Positions 33,409 to 41,442 of a stretch of 64,000 nucleotides of DNA are shown here, piece by piece (position 1 is the first letter of the stretch; each line of letters opens with the position of its first letter). The DNA lies in NCBI GenBank assembly GCA_035628135.1, contig DASPKM010000011.1:195145-259144 (forward strand), in the 5' to 3' direction. The stretch comes from DASPKM01 sp035628135. GTDB taxonomy: Bacteria > Bacteroidota > Bacteroidia > Chitinophagales > Chitinophagaceae. The notes under the pieces are model-generated. The model did not search any database. It was given only the letters and a program-made list of their open reading frames with translations, and was not told the origin of the DNA. The position numbers were made by a program, and so were the translations under genes.

Positions 33409-35250
33409 TTACTTTACGTGCAGCAGGCTTACCTTTCCATCCATAGTGGACACCAGCACGCGTTGCCTGTCCAGCACACGCACCGTATTCACCATTGAAT
33501 TATCCAGCTTGTATTTCCAGGCGATCTTTTGCTGCGCGGGGTCGATGCAATATACCACGCCCGACCGCGTGCCAAAAAATACCTGCCCGTCTTTTTCAAC
33601 CGGCATGGATGGCACGTGATCGTACCGGTACCCGCAGTGCATTTTCCATGCGGCCGATTGTTTACCCGCGGTTGTATGAAAAGCCACCAGCGTATCGTTC
33701 ATCGTTTTGCCGTACACAAGTTGCCCATCGCCCGACAAACCAATAGACTCCCTTACCGCGCATTCTTTGCTGCGCCACGCGGTAACACCGGTATTAGCAT
33801 CGATAGCTGTAATGTATTTATCGGGAGCAACTACATATACCATCCCATTTGTAGCCACCGGAATGCACGAAGCAGGTGAAAAATGCCTTACAGTAGATCC
33901 GTTATTCCATTTCCATACAAGTTTGCCGGTAGCCTTATCCATCGCATACAGGTAAGTGTCCCATGCGCCCGTAATTATTTTTCCATCATACAACAATGGG
34001 GTGCTCACAACAGGGCCCGTCAATCCATCGAACGACCATAGCTCTTTGCCCGAAGACAATTGCAGGGCGCGGAAACGATGGTCGCTTCCGCCGATGTACA
34101 CCACACCGTTATCTATAAGTGGTGAGCCCAGCACCGCCGCCTGCGTGCTGAACTTCCATTGTAATTTTCCATTCTTGCTGTTGAGGCAATAAATATTTCC
34201 ATCGGCCGAGCCAAATACTACTTTGTTCCCGCTGACCGCGGGTGATGAAAAAACAGAAGCTCCTGTTGTAAACGACCATTTGGATTTTCCCGTTGATAAG
34301 CTCAACGCTTCTATCCTGCCCTGCTGGTTACCGAAAATGGCTAGTCCATCTGTTACCGCTGGCGTGGATATTACATTGGATGTTGAATGAAATGTCCAAC
34401 GCGGCTGAACACCGGGGTATTGATCGTTCATGCTGTATTCGGGCCTGGGAAATATTTTTGGTTGATAGGATTGCTGAGCAATTTTTACCCTGGCCCATGG
34501 TGTGAATGTTTGTACGCCAGGCTGCCGTTCGCTGAAGATGGCGGAATCTGCTGAAATATCCACGAGGTTATATCCGCCGATGGCCGCCCTTGCGCGCAGG
34601 TTCGACCGTCCCATTACCGCAGGTATGTCTTCAAAATTCATTTTGCGGTTCGCATGTCCATGCCCGCACAAAGCAAGAATGGTATTGTATTGTTTTAGGC
34701 GTTCTGTTATTTCGTACCAGTTGTCCAGGCCGTTGTCCAATGGGTAATGGTTCAGGAATATCAATGGCTGGCCGCGCGGCGTTTGCTTCAGCAGGCTATC
34801 GAGCCAGTTCACCGCATCTCTCGGCACATGTCCATCGCTCATGCGCACGTATGGGCCAGACGCACATCCGATAAAGCGGATGCCGCCATAATCGAACACA
34901 AATTTATCAGACCCGAACGTCTGTACAAATCCAAAGCCTCCGCTCTCGCTCCAACCGGTATCGTGATTACCGGGAATAATATAGTATGGCACATCGAGAC
35001 TGTCCAGGATCTGTTTGGCCATCTTTAATTCTGCTGCCGTACCCAGTTCGGTAATGTCGCCGGTAATTACCACGAACGACACATCGTCCATGGCATTGAT
35101 GTCTTTTACCGTTCTGCGCAGGTCTTCCTCGGCCAGGCCATTGCCGGAAATGTGGGTGTCTGAAATAAATGCGAAGCGGAAGGTCTTGATTTGCGACCAG
35201 CAAACACTTGTGCAGCAAAGCAATACGAGGAAAAAAACAAAGCGCTTCAT
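33409..35250 (-). CDS. Secreted metallophosphoesterase fused to a PQQ-like beta-propeller
   Basis: 613-residue exported protein. The signal peptide is at residues 1-19 (FVFFLVLLCCTSVCWSQ). A calcineurin-like phosphoesterase domain follows with metal-binding motifs SDTH, GDIT, GNHD and GHGH in order (about residues 25-230). A beta-propeller then fills residues 300 to the end, with about eight blades of the type PAVxxGxxxFGxxxGxxxALxxxTGKxxW, like BamB or quinoprotein repeats. The Met at 35250 is chosen because the signal peptide starts there. The substrate is unknown. The propeller may bind a ligand or partner, which is an inference. Confidence 0.88.
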   Translation of the reverse strand: MKRFVFFLVLLCCTSVCWSQIKTFRFAFISDTHISGNGLAEEDLRRTVKDINAMDDVSFVVITGDITELGTAAELKMAKQILDSLDVPYYIIPGNHDTGWSESGGFGFVQTFGSDKFVFDYGGIRFIGCASGPYVRMSDGHVPRDAVNWLDSLLKQTPRGQPLIFLNHYPLDNGLDNWYEITERLKQYNTILALCGHGHANRKMNFEDIPAVMGRSNLRARAAIGGYNLVDISADSAIFSERQPGVQTFTPWARVKIAQQSYQPKIFPRPEYSMNDQYPGVQPRWTFHSTSNVISTPAVTDGLAIFGNQQGRIEALSLSTGKSKWSFTTGASVFSSPAVSGNKVVFGSADGNIYCLNSKNGKLQWKFSTQAAVLGSPLIDNGVVYIGGSDHRFRALQLSSGKELWSFDGLTGPVVSTPLLYDGKIITGAWDTYLYAMDKATGKLVWKWNNGSTVRHFSPASCIPVATNGMVYVVAPDKYITAIDANTGVTAWRSKECAVRESIGLSGDGQLVYGKTMNDTLVAFHTTAGKQSAAWKMHCGYRYDHVPSMPVEKDGQVFFGTRSGVVYCIDPAQQKIAWKYKLDNSMVNTVRVLDRQRVLVSTMDGKVSLLHVK

Positions 35251-35338
35251 TGTGTTGGCGTATGACAGCTCGTTAACAATATAGCCAGTCGGCAATTTAT
35301 CAATTTAATATATATTGAGACCCCAAAACCCCTTAACC

Positions 35339-35926
35339 ATGCTCCTCGATATTTCGTCCTGGTGGCAAGCCATGGGCTCATTTGAAAAGATTCTGTGGGC
35401 AATTGCGCTGGTATTTTCAGTTTTATTTATTGTGCAGTCTGTACTGTCGGCTGCCGGCGGCGATACCGGCGAAGCAACCGGCGATGCGGACCTTTATGTG
35501 GGTGAAGATGCGGGTATCGGCTACCAATTCTTTACCATTAAGAACATGGTGGCATTCTTTACCATGTTCGGGTGGGTGGGCGTTGCCGCGTACAAGGGCG
35601 GCGCCAACGAATGGCTCACCATCATTGCGGCATTGGTAGGCGGCCTGGCGATGGTGGGCATAATGGCGCTGTTGTTTAAGAACGTGGCCAAGCTTAAACA
35701 CAGTGGCACCATGCAAATAAGCAATGCCATGGACCAGGTGGGAGAAACTTACCTGTTCATTCCCGCCAAACGCGGCGGCATAGGCAAGGTGCACGTAAAA
35801 GTGCAGGGCGCATTGCAGGAGCTGCAGGCGCTGACAGACGATGCCCATGATATTCCAACCGGCAAGCTCATAAAGGTCACCGGTATCCTGAACAACAAGA
35901 TATTGCTGGTAACAGCTATTTACTGA
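35339..35926 (+). CDS. NfeD-like membrane protein
   Basis: 195-residue membrane protein. An N-terminal helix at about residues 18-35 (ILWAIALVFSVLFIVQSVL) is followed by two helices near 60-105 and a C-terminal OB-fold-like domain from about residue 125 (GTMQISNAMDQVGETYLFIPAKR, in parts). This is the plan of YuaF/NfeD proteins, which in Bacillus are encoded beside flotillins. The flotillin gene follows after 22 bases, so the pair should act together in membrane organisation. The ATG at 35339 is chosen over the upstream codon. Confidence 0.8.
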   Translation: MLLDISSWWQAMGSFEKILWAIALVFSVLFIVQSVLSAAGGDTGEATGDADLYVGEDAGIGYQFFTIKNMVAFFTMFGWVGVAAYKGGANEWLTIIAALVGGLAMVGIMALLFKNVAKLKHSGTMQISNAMDQVGETYLFIPAKRGGIGKVHVKVQGALQELQALTDDAHDIPTGKLIKVTGILNNKILLVTAIY

Positions 35927-35948
35927 TCAACTTCAAACCCCTAAGATT

Positions 35949-37508
35949 ATGACTTTCGATTACATCCTGATTGTGATTGCGGTAGCGGTCCTGTTCCTCT
36001 TCGTGATGATCCTGTCTATGTTCCGGCGCTACAAGCGTTGCCCCAGCGACAGGATACTGGTGGTATATGGTAAAGTGGGCAGCGGCCCTGATGGGCATAA
36101 AAGCGCAAAGTGTATTCATGGCGGCGCAGCCTTCATCTGGCCTATCATACAGGATTATTCTTTTATCGACCTCACGCCTATTTCCATCGAGGTAAACCTT
36201 ACCAATGCACTAAGCAAGCAAAACATCCGGGTAGACGTTCCTTCGCGCTTTACCGTCGGTATCTCCACGGAGCCCGCCGTTATGCAAAACGCCGCGGAAC
36301 GCCTGCTGGGACTGCAACGCCCGCAGATACACGATTTGGCAAAGGACATCATCCTCGGGCAAATGCGCCTGGTGGTGGCCATGATGGACATTGAAGAGAT
36401 CAACAACAACCGCGATAAGTTCCTCGCCAACATCGCTTCTAACGTAGAAGCCGAATTGAACAAGATCGGTCTTAAAATGATCAACGTAAACGTTACGGAC
36501 ATCAAGGACGAAAGCGGTTATATAGAAGCGTTAGGCAAGGAAGCTGCGGCTAAAGCAATCAACGAAGCCAAGAAGAGCGTGGCCGAACAGGAGCGCATCG
36601 GTGAAGTGGGCAAGGCAGAAGCAGACCGCTCCCGCGACGTAAGCATTCAGCAAACTCAAAAGGACAGGGACGTGAGGATCGCCGAAACGCAGCGCGACCG
36701 CGACACCCAGATAGCCATTGCCACCAAGGACAAGGAAGTATTGATCGCCGGAGCCAAGCGCGATGAGAGCATCGGCAAAGTGGAAGCAGAAAGGGACACG
36801 CGCATCAAAAGCGCTGAGGCCAACGCGTTAGCCATACAGGGCGAGAACCAATCGAAGATCGCGATTGCCAACTCCGATGCAGACAGGCGCCAGCGCGAGG
36901 CAGAAGCATTGAAAAAAGCGATGGCCTCCGAAAAAGTGCAGGCCGCCAAAGCATTGGAAGAAGCATACCTGGCAGAACAAAAAGCAGAACAGGCCAGGGC
37001 GGAGCGCGAAAGGGCATCTCAAAACGCCAACGTGGTGGTGAGTGCCGAAATACAAAAACAAAAAGCCATCATCGAAGCCCAAGCCGAAGCAGAAAGGCTG
37101 CGCGAAAAAGCAAAGGGCGAGGCCGATGCCATCTTCGCGAAACTTGAAGCAGAGGCCCGCGGCATGTATGAAATACTGACCAAGCAGGCCGAAGGTTTGG
37201 ATAAGATCGTAAAAGCTGCCGGCAACAACCCGAAAGACGCTGTGTTGCTGTTGATATCAGATAAACTGCCGGAGTTGGTGAAAATGCAAACCGAAGCCAT
37301 TAAGAATATCAAGATCGATAAGATCACCGTATGGGAGAACGGCCAAAACGGCGACGGCAAAAACGCCACCGCCAACTTTGTGTCGGGCTTGTACAAAGCA
37401 GTGCCCCCGCTAAAAGATATTTTCGACATGGCGGGGATGGACCTGCCTAATTATCTCGGAAAGAAAAACGGGGACGACACTACCGCCGACGTAGTGGAAA
37501 TAAAATAG
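35949..37508 (+). CDS. floT: Flotillin-like protein
   Basis: 519-residue membrane-associated scaffold protein. An N-terminal hydrophobic segment at about residues 5-25 is followed by an SPFH/PHB domain (to about 190) and a long charged coiled-coil (about 190-420). The coiled-coil is built of repeats such as KDRDVRIAETQRDRDTQIA in heptad-like arrangement, and the C-terminus carries the flotillin domain. Bacterial flotillins organise membrane microdomains and influence signalling and secretion. A NfeD partner precedes it. A strong terminator follows and runs right up to the next start codon. Confidence 0.95.
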   Translation: MTFDYILIVIAVAVLFLFVMILSMFRRYKRCPSDRILVVYGKVGSGPDGHKSAKCIHGGAAFIWPIIQDYSFIDLTPISIEVNLTNALSKQNIRVDVPSRFTVGISTEPAVMQNAAERLLGLQRPQIHDLAKDIILGQMRLVVAMMDIEEINNNRDKFLANIASNVEAELNKIGLKMINVNVTDIKDESGYIEALGKEAAAKAINEAKKSVAEQERIGEVGKAEADRSRDVSIQQTQKDRDVRIAETQRDRDTQIAIATKDKEVLIAGAKRDESIGKVEAERDTRIKSAEANALAIQGENQSKIAIANSDADRRQREAEALKKAMASEKVQAAKALEEAYLAEQKAEQARAERERASQNANVVVSAEIQKQKAIIEAQAEAERLREKAKGEADAIFAKLEAEARGMYEILTKQAEGLDKIVKAAGNNPKDAVLLLISDKLPELVKMQTEAIKNIKIDKITVWENGQNGDGKNATANFVSGLYKAVPPLKDIFDMAGMDLPNYLGKKNGDDTTADVVEIK

Positions 37509-37532
37509 CAACGCTTTTTATTAAGTATCTTT

Positions 37533-37566
37533 AAAACAGGTATCGCCCAAAACGATACCTGTTTTT
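37533..37566 (+). terminator. Rho-independent terminator ending at the ubiA start codon
   Basis: A perfect 13-bp stem (AAAACAGGTATCG and CGATACCTGTTTT) has a seven-base loop and a T run, and the next three bases are the ATG of the prenyltransferase gene. It ends the flotillin transcript. Read-through RNA would fold this hairpin directly against the ubiA start. Confidence 0.85.
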
Positions 37567-38427
37567 ATGTTGCACCGTTCTACCATCCAACTGCTGCGCT
37601 TTCACTTTTCCATTTTTTTATTGCCCGTGTATTTGTTTGCATTGAGCCAGGTGCCCGAGGTGGATTGGGCGGATGCGCTGCTGGTATTTACCGTGTTGCA
37701 TGTATTGGTGTATCCATCCAGCAATGGGTATAATTCGTATATGGACCGGGACACCAGTCCTATCGGGGGATTGGAAAAACCGCTGCAACCCACCCGGCAA
37801 TTGTTCTATGTAACTGTTATAATGGATGCAGCGGCGATAGCGCTCGGTTTGGTAGTAAGCATTTATTTTGCTGCGGGTGTTGCGTTATACATCCTGGCAT
37901 CGCGGGCTTATAGCTACCGGGGCATTCGCCTAAAAAAATATCCTGTCACGGGCTACCTGGTAGTTGTAATATTCCAGGGCGCATTGACTTTTGTGCTTGC
38001 ATATCACGGAAGCAGCCGCGGCCATAGTTTTAACGTACCTGTTTGGGGTGTAGCGGCCGCGGCCTGCCTTATCGGTGGATATTATCCACTTACGCAGGTG
38101 TACCAGCATGCCGAGGATAAAGCCGATGGCGTAACGACCATCAGCTATGTGCTGGGAAAAAGAGGAACATTCATTTTTTGCGGGTTGGTATTTTCGATTG
38201 CAACCGCATGCATGTTCTTCTTGTTTAACGATAAAGGGAATTTATGGCCCTTCTATTTATTTCTCTTGTGCATGGGGCCAATGGTATGGTTTTTTATACA
38301 ATGGATGAGAAAGGTTTGGCAACATGAACAGCATGCCAGTTTCAGGAATAGCCTTGTTATGAATGTGCTGGCGGCGGTTTGCACCACGGTTTGTTTCATT
38401 ATCATGATCATAAACAAGGCTGTTTGA
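37567..38427 (+). CDS. UbiA-family prenyltransferase
   Basis: 286-residue membrane protein with about eight hydrophobic helices. The two aspartate-rich motifs of the family are present in variant form. The first reads NSYMDRDTSPIGG followed by LEKPLQPTR, in place of the usual NDxxDxxxD, and the second reads DKADGVTTI. UbiA enzymes move a polyprenyl group from its diphosphate onto an aromatic ring. The family start is kept because the N-terminus (TIQLLRFHFSIFLLP) is at the right distance. The stop TGA overlaps the TTG start of the polyketide synthase, a strong sign of a shared pathway. The first-motif deviation makes the exact reaction uncertain. Confidence 0.85.
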   Translation: MLHRSTIQLLRFHFSIFLLPVYLFALSQVPEVDWADALLVFTVLHVLVYPSSNGYNSYMDRDTSPIGGLEKPLQPTRQLFYVTVIMDAAAIALGLVVSIYFAAGVALYILASRAYSYRGIRLKKYPVTGYLVVVIFQGALTFVLAYHGSSRGHSFNVPVWGVAAAACLIGGYYPLTQVYQHAEDKADGVTTISYVLGKRGTFIFCGLVFSIATACMFFLFNDKGNLWPFYLFLLCMGPMVWFFIQWMRKVWQHEQHASFRNSLVMNVLAAVCTTVCFIIMIINKAV

Positions 38428-39548
38428 GTAAAATTATTTCCATAGGCACAGCAGTTCCAAGGCACCGGCACGAGCAAAGCAGGATACTTCAATTCATGCA
38501 GCAGGTTTTTGCCATGGATGAAACCGAAAACCGCAAACTGAAATTCCTGTACAACCGCAGCGGCATCGATACACGTTATTCAGTCATTCGCGATTACAGC
38601 CGCCCGCTGCACGAATGGAGATTTTACCCGCAAAGCGAAAACCTCGAACCCTTCCCTTCGCTGGAGCAAAGAATGACCTACTTTAATAAGTACGCTGCCC
38701 CACTGTCGGTGGACGCCATCAGGAATTGCCTCGATGGAAAAATGCACGATCATTCCATTACGCACATCATAACGGTCAGCTGTACGGGCATGAGCGCGCC
38801 GGGCCTCGACCTGCAGGTAATGGAACTGATGGACCTTCCCAAAAATATTTACCGCACTTCGGTAAACTTCATGGGCTGCTATGCCGCCATTCACGCATTG
38901 AAGATGGCCGATGCCATTTGCAAAACAGAAAGCCATGCCAAAGTGATGATCGTTTGCACCGAATTGTGCACCCTGCACTTTCAACGCGAGCCTACGCAGG
39001 ATAACATCGCTTCCAGTCTTTTATTCGGCGATGGCAGCGCGGCCGCGTTGGTGGTGTCGGAAGATGAAGCGAGGCCGGGGCTGCGCCTGGACAGTTTTTA
39101 TTCCGAAGTAGTTCCAAAAGGGAAAAAAGACATGGCCTGGGAACTTTCATCAACAGGCTTTTTAATGACGCTCAGTGGATATGTGCCCGAGTTGCTGGAA
39201 GAAGATTTTGAACCGTTGGTATCGCGTGCATTGCAATACGCCAACACTGCAAAAAATGACATCGCGCACTGGTGCGTGCATCCCGGCGGCAAACGCATAT
39301 TGGAATCTATCCATAAAAGTCTTGGCCTGCACAATGGTGAGCTGCAACCTTCTTATGATGTATTGCAAAAATTCGGGAATATGTCTTCACCCACTATTTT
39401 ATTTGTATTGAAAGATATTCTTCACCAACTCTCGATAGGCAATGCGCAAAACAATAAGGCAATGCGCGATGGCCACTCACCGCAAAAAGTGCTGGGAGCA
39501 GCTTTCGGCCCCGGACTAACAATGGAAACTTTTGTAGCTTCATATTAA
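38424..39548 (+). CDS. Type III polyketide synthase (chalcone/stilbene synthase-like)
   Basis: 374-residue thiolase-fold enzyme. The Cys-His-Asn triad is visible: Cys152 in NFMGCYAA, His286 in CVHPGGK, and Asn319 in FGNMSSP. The family block CTGMSAPGLDL is at residues 120-130. Such enzymes extend an acyl starter with malonyl-CoA and cyclise it to resorcinols, pyrones or related rings. The start is TTG, overlapping the ubiA stop (TTGA), because the strand KIISIGTAVP must lie at the N-terminus. The methyltransferase ATG overlaps its stop. The order PKS, methyltransferase, flavoprotein matches Streptomyces srsABC, which makes phenolic lipids. Confidence 0.93.
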   Translation: MSKIISIGTAVPRHRHEQSRILQFMQQVFAMDETENRKLKFLYNRSGIDTRYSVIRDYSRPLHEWRFYPQSENLEPFPSLEQRMTYFNKYAAPLSVDAIRNCLDGKMHDHSITHIITVSCTGMSAPGLDLQVMELMDLPKNIYRTSVNFMGCYAAIHALKMADAICKTESHAKVMIVCTELCTLHFQREPTQDNIASSLLFGDGSAAALVVSEDEARPGLRLDSFYSEVVPKGKKDMAWELSSTGFLMTLSGYVPELLEEDFEPLVSRALQYANTAKNDIAHWCVHPGGKRILESIHKSLGLHNGELQPSYDVLQKFGNMSSPTILFVLKDILHQLSIGNAQNNKAMRDGHSPQKVLGAAFGPGLTMETFVASY

Positions 39549-40252
39549 TGCCTTCGTTCCGCAACCGTTCATATCAACCGGAGTTGCTCGACCGCCCGGA
39601 TATTCCTTTCGATGACATCAGGCGCAATATGGATGAGCTGGATTTCATCAACACCTGGCTGGGAGGCCATGCTATTACTGTTGCAGGATTAAAAAAAATG
39701 CTGCGTGGTGTTGCGGGCGATCATCTTGTCATCTGCGAAATAGGTTGTGGCGGCGGCAATAACCTGCGCGCTGTTGACCGTTGGCTGCAAAAGAAAAAGA
39801 TCCGCGCCTCTTACATCGGCATCGATATCAATCCGCATTGCATTGAGCATGCAAAAGCAACCGCCCGACTTGGCAATGCTGAATGGATCACTGCCGATTA
39901 TAAAGCAGTACAGTTCGATGTAAAGCCCCATATTATTTTTACTTCCCTTTTCTGCCACCATTTTACCGATGATGAGCTAACGTTCATGGTGAGATGGATG
40001 CGCGACAATACCCGCATGGGCTTTTTCATCAACGATCTGCACCGTCATCCGCTTGCCTTTCACTCCATCCGCCTGCTCACCAGGCTTTTCTCCCGGTCAT
40101 ATCTTGTAAAAAACGATGCTCCCCTATCTGTATTAAGGGGGTTTTCCCGAAAAGAATTAAGTACCCTGATGCAGCGGCCAGGGCTTTTAAACTGTTCTAT
40201 TGAATGGAGGTGGGCGTTCCGATGGTTGGTAGTAGCAAAAAAGGCATCGTAA
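39548..40252 (+). CDS. SAM-dependent methyltransferase (class I)
   Basis: 234-residue soluble enzyme. SAM motif I reads CEIGCGGGNNL near residues 63-73, followed by an acidic motif YIGIDINPHCIEHA. The later region IIFTSLFCHHFTDDELT is typical of methyltransferases acting on quinones or polyketides. It overlaps the polyketide synthase stop codon by one base (TAATG) and is 25 bases before the flavoprotein gene. The expected role is O- or C-methylation of the polyketide ring, inferred from context. The acceptor is unknown. Confidence 0.87.
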   Translation: MPSFRNRSYQPELLDRPDIPFDDIRRNMDELDFINTWLGGHAITVAGLKKMLRGVAGDHLVICEIGCGGGNNLRAVDRWLQKKKIRASYIGIDINPHCIEHAKATARLGNAEWITADYKAVQFDVKPHIIFTSLFCHHFTDDELTFMVRWMRDNTRMGFFINDLHRHPLAFHSIRLLTRLFSRSYLVKNDAPLSVLRGFSRKELSTLMQRPGLLNCSIEWRWAFRWLVVAKKAS

Positions 40253-40277
40253 TGTGCAATGCGCACATTGATAACAC

Positions 40278-41438
40278 ATGAGAAAAAGCGGTTCATATTA
40301 CGACGTTGCGGTAATAGGCGGTGGACTGGCGGGGCTTGCCTTGTCCATACAATCGGCGCGCGCCGGGTACAACACCATCCTGTTCGAAAAAGAGCAATAT
40401 CCTTTTCACCGTGTTTGCGGCGAATACATCAGCCTGGAAAGCTGGAATTTCCTGGAAGACCTGGGCCTGCCGCTGAGCGATATGAACCTGCCGATCATCA
40501 AACGCGTACAGGTGTCCGCGCCCAATGGCAACACCATCGAACACCAACTGCCATTGGGCGGGTTCGGCATCAGCCGTTACACCATCGATCAACTGATGGC
40601 GGAAATTGCAAAGCGCGCCGGAGTGCATGTAATAGAAGGTGTAAAGATCACCGAGGCCAGGTTCAATGGATCAGCCTTTGAGCTGCACCCCGACCGTGCC
40701 CGCAAGGCAACGCAGGATACCGTTCACGCGTACATGGTGGCTGGCAGTTATGGCAAGCGCAGCAACCTCGATGTAAAATGGGAGCGTGATTTTGTGCAGC
40801 ACAAACCCAATAAGCTGAACAATTACATCGGTGTAAAATATCATATCCGGACCGAGCATCCGCCGGACCTGATTGCGCTGCATAATTTCAGCAACGGGTA
40901 TTGCGGCATTTCGCAGATAGAGGATAACAAATATTGTTTGTGTTACCTTACCACCGCCGAAAACCTGAAGCAATGCGGCAATTCCATCAGGGAAATGGAA
41001 AAAACAGTGCTGGCTAAAAATCCGTTCCTGGAAAAAATATTCCACAACGCGGATTTTGTCCTGGAAGAACCAGTGACCATTTCGCAGATAAGCTTTGAGA
41101 AAAAATCGCTGGTACAAGACCATGTGCTGATGGTGGGCGATGCGGCGGGAATGATTACGCCCTTGTGCGGCAATGGCATGAGCATGGCGCTGCACGCAGG
41201 CAAGCTGGCTTTCAGGGAAATGGATGCATTTTTACAAAACGATGCGAGCCGGCAGGAAATGGAAACCAGGTATGCCAAAGCATGGAAAAAGCATTTTGCA
41301 GGACGAATGCGTATAGGTAGATTTATACAACGGTTTTTCGGGCACGCGGTGCTATCCAACGTGCTGATCTCCTCTATCAAGCCATTCCCGCGCGTTGCCG
41401 GCTGGCTGATCAGGCAAACCCACGGAGAACCCTTTTGA
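40278..41438 (+). CDS. FAD-dependent oxidoreductase (geranylgeranyl reductase / aromatic hydroxylase-like)
   Basis: 386-residue flavoprotein. The FAD-binding GxGxxG motif reads IGGGLAGLA at residues 13-21, followed by an acidic end of strand 2 (FEKEQYPFHRVCGEY). The second FAD motif is GDAAGMITPLCGNGMSMAL. This subfamily includes geranylgeranyl reductases and p-hydroxybenzoate hydroxylase-like enzymes. It is the fourth gene of the UbiA/PKS/methyltransferase set and probably oxidises the aromatic product or saturates a prenyl chain. No membrane segment is obvious. The next gene starts five bases later but is of a different kind. Confidence 0.87.
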   Translation: MRKSGSYYDVAVIGGGLAGLALSIQSARAGYNTILFEKEQYPFHRVCGEYISLESWNFLEDLGLPLSDMNLPIIKRVQVSAPNGNTIEHQLPLGGFGISRYTIDQLMAEIAKRAGVHVIEGVKITEARFNGSAFELHPDRARKATQDTVHAYMVAGSYGKRSNLDVKWERDFVQHKPNKLNNYIGVKYHIRTEHPPDLIALHNFSNGYCGISQIEDNKYCLCYLTTAENLKQCGNSIREMEKTVLAKNPFLEKIFHNADFVLEEPVTISQISFEKKSLVQDHVLMVGDAAGMITPLCGNGMSMALHAGKLAFREMDAFLQNDASRQEMETRYAKAWKKHFAGRMRIGRFIQRFFGHAVLSNVLISSIKPFPRVAGWLIRQTHGEPF

Positions 41439-41442
41439 AAAC

